From NCBI GenBank assembly GCA_002841945.1, contig PHBI01000119.1, positions 1-53,129 on the forward strand: a stretch of 53,129 bases of DNA, written 5' to 3'. The position numbers were made by a program, and so were the translations under genes. The notes below the pieces were generated by a model. It had not been told where the DNA came from. It saw nothing but the letters and a program-made list of their open reading frames with translations, and did no database searches. Source of the DNA: Deltaproteobacteria bacterium HGW-Deltaproteobacteria-14 (GTDB lineage Bacteria > Myxococcota_A > UBA9042 > PHBI01). Positions 1-6,999 of this stretch are shown one piece after another. How positions within the stretch are numbered: position 1 is the first letter of the stretch; every line of letters starts with the position of its first letter.

Positions 1-1035
1 CGCCGCCGCCGCGACCGCGGCGGCCGTCACCGCCGCGCGCCGCCGCGGGCGACCTGGCCGCGGGCGCGTGACGTCCATCGTCGGTGACGTGGCCGCGGGG
101 GTGACGTCGCCGTCGACCACGGCGCTGACCAGGCTCGGGTCCAGCGTCCAGCCCCGCTTCGCGGCGAGATCCTCGAGGGCCCGCGCCAGCTCCGCCCCGT
201 CCCTCGGCCGCGCCGCCGCGTCCCGCGAGAGGCAGCGGCCGACGAGCGCCACCAGCTCGGCGGGCAGGTCCGGCCGGCGCTGGGCGAGGGGAGCGTGCGC
301 CGTCACGAGGATCGCCGCGACCGTCGCGTCGTTCGAGTCGCGGCTGAACGGGTGCGCCCCGCAGAGCAGGGTATAGATCAGCGTCCCGAGCGCGAAGACG
401 TCGGTCGCCGGCCCGACGGGATCCCCCGCGACCTGCTCGGGCGCCATCCACGAGAGCGTCCCGATGACCGCGCCGGCGGCGGTCACCCCCGCGTCGTCGT
501 CTCCGCGGCGGGCGAGGCCGAAGTCGATGAGGCGCGGCGTCCCGTCGCCGGTGACGAGGACGTTGGAGGGCTTGAGGTCCCGGTGTACGACCCCGGCCGC
601 GTGGGCCGCACCGAGGGCCCGCGCGAGCGCGCTGGCGAGGGTCAGCGTCGCGGGCACCGACCACGCGCGTTGCTGCACCGCAGCAAGCGAAACCCCATCG
701 ACCAACTCCATGGCGATGTAGAGTTCGTCGTCACTTTCACCGATGTCGTGAATCGTCACGAACCCGGGATGCTGCAGTGCGGCGAGGGTGCGCGCCTCCC
801 GCCAGAAGCGGGCCCGGGCGGTCGGTCCCTGGCGCGCCGCGAGGATGCGCTTGAGCGCGACCGGGCGCTGCAGCCGAGGGTCGAAGCCGCGGTAGACCTC
901 GCCCATGCCTCCGCGCCCGAGGAGGGCCTCGACGCGGTAGGGGCCGATGCGCGCAGGGAGGCCAGCGGCGTCGGAGACGCTGTGGTCGGCGGTCACGTCG
1001 GCGCGGGCGCCGGTGGCGTGGGGTTCCATGGGCAT
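1..1035 (-). CDS. Ser/Thr protein kinase (C-terminal part outside window)
   Basis: Eukaryote-like Hanks-type Ser/Thr kinase, read on the minus strand and open at the left window edge. About 345 residues are visible. In order: a Gly-rich loop (GRGGMGEVY), the ATP-binding Lys in VALKR, the catalytic loop HRDLKPSN, the DFGLA metal-binding motif and the APEQ activation-segment motif. All key residues are present, so it should be active. After the kinase domain comes a Pro/Thr/Arg-rich stretch and then an Ala/Val-rich segment at the window edge that looks like the start of a membrane helix, as in PknB-type receptor kinases. Two in-frame ATGs lie at 1035 and 1029, neither with a clear ribosome site. 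The sensor domain, if any, is not visible. Confidence 0.9.
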   Translation of the reverse strand, partial: MPMEPHATGARADVTADHSVSDAAGLPARIGPYRVEALLGRGGMGEVYRGFDPRLQRPVALKRILAARQGPTARARFWREARTLAALQHPGFVTIHDIGESDDELYIAMELVDGVSLAAVQQRAWSVPATLTLASALARALGAAHAAGVVHRDLKPSNVLVTGDGTPRLIDFGLARRGDDDAGVTAAGAVIGTLSWMAPEQVAGDPVGPATDVFALGTLIYTLLCGAHPFSRDSNDATVAAILVTAHAPLAQRRPDLPAELVALVGRCLSRDAAARPRDGAELARALEDLAAKRGWTLDPSLVSAVVDGDVTPAATSPTMDVTRPRPGRPRRRAAVTAAAVAAAA

Positions 1036-1220
1036 GGCTTGGGGAGACGCAGCCGTGGAGGGATCTCAAAATAGGATCTCTCTGGCGCTGCGTCAAACCC
1101 GGCTCCCCGCCGGGCCCGGCGTCCCCCTCTGAGGCCGCGCGTGACCAGATTGAGCACTGCTGCTCATTGCAGCGCGGCCCGCTCGTTCGTCACCGTGATC
1201 ACCACCCCAGGAGACGCGCG

Positions 1221-3800
1221 ATGACCCGAACGATCCCATGGCGGCCCCTCGCCCTCGCCCTCGCCCTGCTCGCCGGCTGCACCAGCGCCACTGGCGCGGC
1301 GGACGCGCCGGACGCGTCGCCGGGGATCGACGGGACGGCGCCCGCCCTCGACGCGATGGACGCCACGGACCGGACCGGCGCGGACATCGGCCCGGACGGG
1401 GACCCCAGCGCGGACGCCGCCACCTCCCCGGACACCTCGGTCGCCGGGGACACCGCGAGCCCACCAGACACCTCGGACCCCGCGGACACCTCGGTCCCCG
1501 CGGACACCGCGAGCCCGCCGGACACCGCGGTCCCCGCGGACACCTCGGGCCCCGCGGACACCGCGAGCCCGCCGGACACCTCGGTCCCCGCGGACACCTC
1601 GGGCCCCGCGGACACCGCGAGCCCCGCGGACACCTCGGACCCCGTGGACACCGCGAGCCCGCCAGACACCTCGGTCCCTGCGGACACCACGAGCCCGCCA
1701 GACACCTCGGTCCCCGCGGACACCGCCGGCGCACCGGACGCCGCGGACCCGTGCGCCGCGGACCCCACCGACAGCGACGGCGACGGCTTGGTCGACGGCT
1801 GCGACGCCTGCCCCGAGGTCCCGCGGGTGCTCGTCTACGGGGTGAACAGCGACCACCAGCACGGCCTCGCGGCGGTCGCGCTCCTCGGCTGCGAGCACAC
1901 CGTCGCCGGGGTCGACGACTTCGTGGCGCTGCTCACCTCCGGCGACTACGGCGCGGTGGTGCTGGACATGCCCGACGCCCGGCCCGAGGGCGACTGGGCC
2001 GCCGAGCTGCTCGACTTCGTCGCCGGCGGCGGGGTCGCGCTCTTGTCCACCTGGCGGCCCGAGGACGTCCCCGGGCCGTCCCTCGCGGCGACCTTCGGCG
2101 CCTGGGCCGGTCCCGACGCGAGCGCGCCCCGCGCCTTCCGCCCGACCTGGTACGAGCCGCTCTTCACCCGGCCCTTCGACCTGTCCGACGCGACCTTCGC
2201 CCCCGACCCGGCCGCCAACGCGACCTACCACGGCCCGACGCTGGCGGTCGCCGCGGGGCGCGCGTTCGCCCGCTTCGACACCGGCGCCGCCATCGTGCAG
2301 TCCAACGGTGGCCGCACCTTCATCGACGGCTTCCTGTGGGACGACTACGTCGCCGACGACGACTCCGACGGCGTCGCGGACGTCGTCGAGCTCGTCGCGA
2401 ACCAGCTCGTCGCGGCCTCCCGCGCTCGCCTCCCGGCGGCCGATCACGACGCCCCGGAGGTCGCCAACTTCCCGGCGGAGGGCGCCGTCGTCCGCTACGA
2501 TCTACCGATCCTTCGCGGCGACGCCGACGACGCCGCCGCCTTTGTCACCGTGTACACCAACGGCGACGTGCGGGCCTGGCCCATCGCGGACGGGCGGCTC
2601 AAGGCGCTGACCCCCCTCGAGGTCGGCGAGAACTACGTCTCGATCAGCGACCGGGGGCGCACGACCTACCTCACCCTCGACTACCAGCCCCAGCAGAACC
2701 CGCGCCGGGTCCGCCTCGTCTACGCGCTCGCGAGCGACGGCGACGGCAGCTTCGACGCGCCCGTCGGCGAGCCGAGCGACCTGTCGAGCGCCACCCGGCG
2801 GCTGGCGCTCGGCGGCCGCCTGCTCCAGTCGATGGTGGGCGATCGCCTCGCCGAGGCCGGCCTCGGCCGGCGGACCTTCCGGCTGCAGCGCGACGCCGCC
2901 GGGCAGGTCGAGGTCATCGTCTGGCACACCTCCATCGACACGACGACCTGGTGGGGCATGGAGGGCGCCGCGCTCTTCAGCTGGGTCTGGCAGCACCAGA
3001 GCGAGCTGCCCCCGTGCGACGCCTGCAAGACGGTGGTCGTGCTCGGCATGACCCACTTCGACCCGAGCCAGGGCGGCGCGCTGGCGCACACCGCCCTCGG
3101 CGGGGGTGGGGTCGCGCTGTTCGGCTCAGCCACGCTCTACGCCTGGGCGCAGTCCCTCGACGAGCTCGTGCCGCGCCTCTACGACGCCACCTTCGTCTCG
3201 GCGCTGTCGCCGACCCTGCTCGACGACAGCGGCCTGCGCGGGACGCTCTGGGCGAACTACGCGACCGGCCTCGGCGCGGTGCTCCACGAGCTCGGCCACG
3301 CGCTGAACCTGCCGCACCCGACCGACGCCGCCGCGATCCAGAACCGCGGCTTCGACCACGTCAACCGCCTGCTCGTCGTCAGCGAGCCGGGCAGCGCGAC
3401 CACCGCGGGCGTCGCCGCCATCTGGCCCACCGCGGAGCCCGGCTACGCGCTGACCAACGCCGCGCGCCTCCGCTACCACCGCTGGCTCGCCCTCGACGAC
3501 GTCCCCTACGGCGTCACCGCTCCGCCGACGGTCGCGATCGTGGGGGACGAGGTGCGCGTCGCGAGCCCGGCGGGGATCCGCGTGGTGTCCTACGGGCGCG
3601 CGGTTCCGCAGCCCAACGGCTCGGTCGACTATCGCGTCGCCGGTGGCCAGGTCCAGACCGGCGGCGTGGCGCCGTCGCTGTTCACGCTCAGCGTCGCCCA
3701 GCTGCGGCTGCTGTTCCCGAACGACGCCGAGCTTCGGCTCCGCGTGACCGACGACCAGGGCAACTTCCAGGACGACGCCTTCGTGCCCCTGACCCCATGA
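1221..3800 (+). CDS. Lipoprotein with zinc-metallopeptidase domain
   Basis: A 859-residue exported lipoprotein. The start at 1221 is chosen because AGGAG lies 8 bases upstream and it gives a clean lipoprotein signal ending in LLAGC. Residues about 65-175 are a low-complexity linker of six-residue units of the PADTSV/PADTAS/PPDTSV type. Then comes a DSDGDGLVDGCDACP segment like a calcium-binding thrombospondin type-3 repeat. The C-terminal half has HELGHALNLPH, which fits the metzincin-style HExxHxxxxxH zinc motif. The stretch around LGRRTFRLQ resembles the YIL108W-like putative peptidase family (Pfam Metallopep) as I remember it; this family link is tentative. Likely a surface or periplasmic peptidase of unknown substrate. 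It stands alone, convergent with the cytochrome operon. Confidence 0.85.
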   Translation: MTRTIPWRPLALALALLAGCTSATGAADAPDASPGIDGTAPALDAMDATDRTGADIGPDGDPSADAATSPDTSVAGDTASPPDTSDPADTSVPADTASPPDTAVPADTSGPADTASPPDTSVPADTSGPADTASPADTSDPVDTASPPDTSVPADTTSPPDTSVPADTAGAPDAADPCAADPTDSDGDGLVDGCDACPEVPRVLVYGVNSDHQHGLAAVALLGCEHTVAGVDDFVALLTSGDYGAVVLDMPDARPEGDWAAELLDFVAGGGVALLSTWRPEDVPGPSLAATFGAWAGPDASAPRAFRPTWYEPLFTRPFDLSDATFAPDPAANATYHGPTLAVAAGRAFARFDTGAAIVQSNGGRTFIDGFLWDDYVADDDSDGVADVVELVANQLVAASRARLPAADHDAPEVANFPAEGAVVRYDLPILRGDADDAAAFVTVYTNGDVRAWPIADGRLKALTPLEVGENYVSISDRGRTTYLTLDYQPQQNPRRVRLVYALASDGDGSFDAPVGEPSDLSSATRRLALGGRLLQSMVGDRLAEAGLGRRTFRLQRDAAGQVEVIVWHTSIDTTTWWGMEGAALFSWVWQHQSELPPCDACKTVVVLGMTHFDPSQGGALAHTALGGGGVALFGSATLYAWAQSLDELVPRLYDATFVSALSPTLLDDSGLRGTLWANYATGLGAVLHELGHALNLPHPTDAAAIQNRGFDHVNRLLVVSEPGSATTAGVAAIWPTAEPGYALTNAARLRYHRWLALDDVPYGVTAPPTVAIVGDEVRVASPAGIRVVSYGRAVPQPNGSVDYRVAGGQVQTGGVAPSLFTLSVAQLRLLFPNDAELRLRVTDDQGNFQDDAFVPLTP
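1426..1728 (+). repeat. 18-bp coding tandem repeat (Asp-Thr linker)
   Basis: About 15 head-to-tail copies of an 18-base unit such as GACACCTCGGTCCCCGCG encode the D-T-x-x-P-A/P linker of the lipoprotein. Units differ by a few substitutions and the period stays in frame. It probably spaces the catalytic domain away from the membrane, and copy number may vary between strains. Confidence 0.9.
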
Positions 3801-3850
3801 ACGGCGGCGCCGCTGCGGGCGCGATCCGACCGCGGGGCCGGAAAACGCGC

Positions 3851-3866
3851 TGTGCAAATTCGCACA
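3851..3866. other. Imperfect 16-bp palindrome in convergent intergenic gap
   Basis: The 308-base gap 3801-4108 between two convergent genes holds TGTGCAAATTCGCACA, which is palindromic at 14 of 16 bases. It looks like a dimeric regulator site, but no promoter of a known gene is near it. Apart from this and the terminator at 4041-4085 I see nothing in the gap. Confidence 0.35.
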
Positions 3867-4040
3867 ATAGCCCCTGAAGACCCGCTGGGCGCCGCGATCG
3901 TGGCCCGATCCTCGGATCAAAACAGGCCAGCGGGCCGCAAGCCCTGTAGGCTGTTGAAATGACGCAAAAGTTCACCCCGCGCCCCGCGGCGGACGGGACA
4001 GCCGACGTCTCGCGACAGGGGGATCGAGGCGCGCAGCCGG

Positions 4041-4085
4041 AAAAAAAAAGCAGAACGCCGGCGCGGGGCGAGCCCGGCCGGCGTT
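4041..4085 (-). terminator. Rho-independent terminator of the cytochrome/porin operon
   Basis: On the minus strand a perfect 9-bp stem (AACGCCGGC at 4077-4085 pairing with 4054-4062) is followed shortly by a run of nine T residues (4041-4049). It lies about 25 bases after the stop of the monoheme lipoprotein gene and is the cleanest intrinsic terminator in the window. Confidence 0.9.
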
Positions 4086-4108
4086 CGATCGCGATCGCGA
4101 TCGCGGGG

Positions 4109-4567
4109 CTACTGCGGAGCGCCCGCGCTGATCCAACAGATCAGCGCCTGCTCCTCCTCGCCGCCCGGCGAGAAGACGGCGCCGCCACCGTGGGCCTTGC
4201 CGGTCCCCTTGGTGACGAGGACGCTGCTCGCCGGGTTGCCGGTCTCGACGAGGCCGGTGATCTCGGCGTAGTCGTCCGCGGCGCTGCCGGTGAAGACCAG
4301 GCCGGTCGAGCCGGCGCTGCCCGAAGACGCGTGGCACGAGTCGCAGCTGAGCTGCAGCAGCGGGTAGATCTCGGTCGTGTAGTCGCCGGGGACGCAGCCG
4401 CCGCCGGTGTCGCCCGCGATGACGTCGCCGCCGCCGCCGGTGTCCACAGTGACCGTGTCCGGCGGGACCGGGCCGGGTCCGCGCGAGAAGTCCGCGCAGC
4501 CGAAGAACAGCAGGGACAGGGCGAGGGCCCCCGCACCCAGGGCATGCTGGAGTGGCTTAGAATTCAT
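4109..4567 (-). CDS. Monoheme c-type cytochrome lipoprotein
   Basis: A 152-residue lipoprotein with signal ending LLFFGC and one heme-binding motif CDSCH in the middle. A short Asp-Thr/Gly-rich linker follows the lipid-anchor Cys. The sequence around and after the heme motif (YPLLQLSCDSCHASSG, later GEEEQALICWISAGA) matches the layout of planctomycete-type or periplasmic cytochrome c domains, where the last helix packs on the heme. Its start overlaps the stop of the upstream barrel gene by 11 bases, so the two are probably translationally coupled. It is the last gene of a three-gene operon and is followed by a strong terminator. Likely an electron carrier tethered to the outer membrane. Confidence 0.8.
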   Translation of the reverse strand: MNSKPLQHALGAGALALSLLFFGCADFSRGPGPVPPDTVTVDTGGGGDVIAGDTGGGCVPGDYTTEIYPLLQLSCDSCHASSGSAGSTGLVFTGSAADDYAEITGLVETGNPASSVLVTKGTGKAHGGGAVFSPGGEEEQALICWISAGAPQ

Positions 4568-5651
4568 AGGTCACCAGCAACCGGAGGAGGTCGTTGTCCA
4601 CCTCGTCCGCCTTCTCGAAGTTGAGGTAGTAGTAGAGCCCGGCGGACATCCCGCCCCAGCGCGCCACGACCCCGAAGTTGTGCGTCGAGTTGTCGCTCGC
4701 GTCGAGGCGGGTGTCGTCGATGAACGTGCCCCGCTTGTTGTCCGTGCTCCGCAGGCCCGTCCGGTACTGGAAGTAGAGCCAGTCGTTCGGGTAGTACCGG
4801 AGGTAGAGGTAGTCGGAGAAGTGGTAGAAGTCGATGCCGGACCCGCCACCCGAGACGTCCGCGCGCAGGCCACCGAGGCCGAGCACCAGGTCTTCGACCA
4901 CCGGGATGCCCGGGATGCGCCAGACCGAGATGTCGAGGGCCTGCAGCCACAGGGTCCGACCGAAGCCGAGCTCGTTGACCATGGCCGAGTACCAGACGCT
5001 GATCGGGCCCCAGCCGAGGCCCACGCGGCCGCCGACGCCGATCTCGGGGTCGTCCGCGCGGGAGAAGCCGGTCTTGAGGTCGAGCGACGCCGTCGCGTCC
5101 TTCACCCGGTAGCCCTGGATGGCGTACAGGTCGGTCGTGACCCGCAGCGGCCCGAGCGTCGTGGTGAAGTTGCCGGCGATCCCGAGGGTCGAGAAGAACG
5201 TCGGCAGGACCTCGTTGTCGAAGGCCTCGCGCCCGCTGTAGTTCTTGTGGAACAGCGGCTCGGGGCCAAACGGGACCATGATCTTGCCGGCCCGGAAGTT
5301 CCCGCGCCACGGGTGCTCGAGCCCACCATCGAAGGTGAAGCCGAACTCGTAGAAGCTGAGGTCGACGAGCTCCGCGCGCAGGAAGAACGGGTCTTCCCCG
5401 TTGTCCCGAGTCAGGAACAGGAAGTGGTGGTAGTTCGCGATCGCGTCCGAGCCGTCGGCGGGGTTCCCCTTGAACCCGACGCGCTCGTAGGCGACGTCGA
5501 AGCGGCCGTTGAGCATGAAGCTCCCAGGCAGCTGAATGCCCGACTTGGCGTGCGGAGACTCGGCGGCGAGGGCCGAGCCCGGCGTCGTCAAGAGCAAGCA
5601 CGCGGCGAGCGCGAATCCTGTAGCGAGGCGGAATGTCACGTTACCCTCCAT
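4557..5651 (-). CDS. Outer-membrane beta-barrel (porin-like) protein
   Basis: A 364-residue exported protein with a Sec signal ending near ALAAE, then alternating hydrophobic/polar strands rich in Tyr, Phe and Gly, ending in VTYEF with the terminal Phe recognised by the barrel assembly machinery. Segments such as GKIMVPFGPEPLF resemble phosphate-selective (OprO/P-like) and cytochrome-associated porins; the family is judged by style only. It sits between an anchored triheme cytochrome (next gene upstream, almost no spacer) and a monoheme lipoprotein (overlapping downstream). That context suggests it is the barrel of a porin-cytochrome conduit rather than a general solute pore. No heme motif is present in the barrel itself. 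Confidence 0.8.
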   Translation of the reverse strand: MEGNVTFRLATGFALAACLLLTTPGSALAAESPHAKSGIQLPGSFMLNGRFDVAYERVGFKGNPADGSDAIANYHHFLFLTRDNGEDPFFLRAELVDLSFYEFGFTFDGGLEHPWRGNFRAGKIMVPFGPEPLFHKNYSGREAFDNEVLPTFFSTLGIAGNFTTTLGPLRVTTDLYAIQGYRVKDATASLDLKTGFSRADDPEIGVGGRVGLGWGPISVWYSAMVNELGFGRTLWLQALDISVWRIPGIPVVEDLVLGLGGLRADVSGGGSGIDFYHFSDYLYLRYYPNDWLYFQYRTGLRSTDNKRGTFIDDTRLDASDNSTHNFGVVARWGGMSAGLYYYLNFEKADEVDNDLLRLLVTYEF

Positions 5652-6029
5652 CTACTCGCGGTGACACGTCTCGCAGTCGGTGTCGTCCGGTGCGAACGCC
5701 GACTGGCCGTTGTGGCAGGTCCCACAATAGAGACCTTTGTCCATCTCATCGTGGGTGAAGGTCATCTTGCGCTGTGGGAAGATGCCCGGGTGGCAGGCGA
5801 AGCACCCGTACTGCCCGTGGGTCCAGTGGCTGAAGAGCGCCCCCGGCTCTTCCTGGTCCGGCGCCTGGGGGAGCCGGATGGACTCCGGCGTCGCCATGAC
5901 GCCGATGGGGACGGCCACGAAGACCGGCACGAAGATGAGGGCGAGCGCCCCGATGACCCTTCGGAGGTGTCGCGCGCGGCGGCCCTGGGTCTTCAATGTC
6001 TCTGATCGCTCTAGTCGCATACGGAACAT
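5652..6029 (-). CDS. Membrane-anchored triheme cytochrome c (c3/c7-like)
   Basis: A 125-residue protein with an N-terminal basic stretch and one membrane helix (about residues 22-45), then three heme-binding motifs CFACH, CGTCH and CETCH. Extra His residues (HWTH, FTHDEM) could be distal ligands. This His-rich short spacing is typical of class III (c3/c7) cytochromes. The start at 6029 is preferred because GGGAG lies 5 bases upstream; longer in-frame extensions would lack a ribosome site and bury the helix. First gene of the operon with the barrel and monoheme lipoprotein. Probably takes electrons at the inner membrane and passes them into the periplasm. Confidence 0.85.
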   Translation of the reverse strand: MFRMRLERSETLKTQGRRARHLRRVIGALALIFVPVFVAVPIGVMATPESIRLPQAPDQEEPGALFSHWTHGQYGCFACHPGIFPQRKMTFTHDEMDKGLYCGTCHNGQSAFAPDDTDCETCHRE

Positions 6030-6098
6030 GATGGCTCCCGCGCAGTTGTTGGGAGTGCGGGCGCTGTCCAGCCACGCCCTGGCAAGGCGTAACATCGG

Positions 6099-6183
6099 TG
6101 GTTTGAAATGCCAAGTAAAGCAGAGGGTCACGGTCTGAGTTCCGTCCCGCGGAGCTCGAAAACCAAGACACTGGTTTGAAATG
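6099..6183. repeat. Pair of 12-bp direct repeats upstream of cytochrome operon
   Basis: TGGTTTGAAATG occurs at 6099-6110 and again at 6172-6183, a 73-base shift. The repeat is AT-rich in a GC-rich genome and lies in the 431-base divergent gap between the two cytochrome transcription units. Possibly regulator sites. Confidence 0.5.
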
Positions 6184-6201
6184 ATGAGGTTTGTTGGCAA
6201 T

Positions 6202-6217
6202 GTGTGAAAAAACACAC
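6202..6217. promoter_or_regulatory. Inverted repeat GTGTG-N6-CACAC
   Basis: GTGTG, six A residues, then CACAC form an inverted repeat with the spacing of CRP/FNR-family operators. It is in the AT-rich part of the divergent gap 6030-6460, where the promoters of both cytochrome units must lie. The regulator is unknown. The rest of this gap shows no convincing gene. Confidence 0.4.
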
Positions 6218-6460
6218 CACGCCGGGTAAAATAGCACATGTGCCACGTTCGAAATCGGTGCTATTTCTCGCGTCGCTGGTGCTGTGAAAAGGCTCCTAGA
6301 GCCGACCGGTTACTGGCGCGCTCCTTGCACATCGCGACGAGCGGGAATAGTGGCGCTGTCCGGCCGTCGAAGCGCCCGCAAAAGGGAGACCGCATCGTGC
6401 AGTGCAGCACGAAGCCGCGGGACCCCGCTGATAAGTGCCGAAAATCTGGAGACATGCAAC

Positions 6461-6820
6461 ATGCGTAGTTTCGCTTCCGTGATGGCCCTCGTGGCCGGCC
6501 CCATCCTGGCCCTCGCCTTCCTGTCCGCTCCCGCGGTGTCCGCGAGCACCCCCGACAGCATCTCGATGTCCGATGGCAAGGCCCTCTTCCTCGAGAACAA
6601 GTGCACGAGCTGCCACTCGGTCACCGCGAAGGGCGTCGAGGGCGCGAAGCCCGACAAGGCCATCGACATCTCGAAGGTCACGGACTCCGAGGACTTCCTG
6701 ACCAAGTACCTGAAGAAGGAGGTCACCAAGGACGTCGACGGCAAGGCCTCCAAGCACAAGAAGAGCTGGAAGGGCAGCGACGAGGACCTGGCCGCGATCA
6801 TCGGCTGGCTCAAGAGCTGA
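6461..6820 (+). CDS. Small periplasmic monoheme cytochrome c
   Basis: A 119-residue cytochrome with a Sec signal ending about AVSAS and one heme motif CTSCH (Cys48, Cys51, His52). The C-terminal part KGSDEDLAAIIGWL is the usual last helix of class I cytochromes. There is no Met after the heme motif, so the normal Met axial ligand is absent; His99 in KHKKSW is the likely distal ligand, which would give a low-potential bis-His heme. The start at 6461 has GGAG upstream and gives the proper signal peptide. It is the first gene of the plus-strand cytochrome unit, 180 bases before the decaheme gene. Confidence 0.85.
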   Translation: MRSFASVMALVAGPILALAFLSAPAVSASTPDSISMSDGKALFLENKCTSCHSVTAKGVEGAKPDKAIDISKVTDSEDFLTKYLKKEVTKDVDGKASKHKKSWKGSDEDLAAIIGWLKS

Positions 6821-6825
6821 CCGAC

Positions 6826-6843
6826 GGACTGCACAAGCAGTCC
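6826..6843 (+). terminator. Short perfect hairpin after the small cytochrome gene
   Basis: GGACTGC, a four-base loop ACAA, then GCAGTCC lies 5 bases after the stop codon. There is no T-run, so it may act as a transcript-stabilising or attenuating hairpin rather than a full terminator. Confidence 0.5.
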
Positions 6844-6859
6844 TGATGTGGTAGTACTG

Positions 6860-6915
6860 AACGCCGCGACACCCCCGAGCACCGAGACATCGGTCCACGG
6901 GGGCGCCGCGGCGTT
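6860..6915 (+). ncRNA. Regular three-tier hairpin in the leader of the decaheme gene
   Basis: A 56-base structure made of three stems, AACGCCGCG/CGCGGCGTT (9 bp), CCCCCG/CGGGGG (6 bp) and ACCGA/TCGGT (5 bp), separated by two symmetrical 3x3 internal loops and closed by the tetraloop GACA. It ends 84 bases before the decaheme start codon. The regularity suggests a folded RNA element (processing, stability or attenuation), but no known class is recognised. Confidence 0.5.
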
Positions 6916-6999
6916 CCCGCGCGTGCTCGGCGTGACGCGCGCGGCCCGAATCTCCGCTGACGCGAAGCGCGTCGCACTCGTTCGAAGTAGGAGGCCAGA

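Noticed and set aside
6238..6468. Short plus-strand frame between the cytochrome units
   Set aside because: No ribosome site, no recognisable domain, atypical composition; it lies in the control region.
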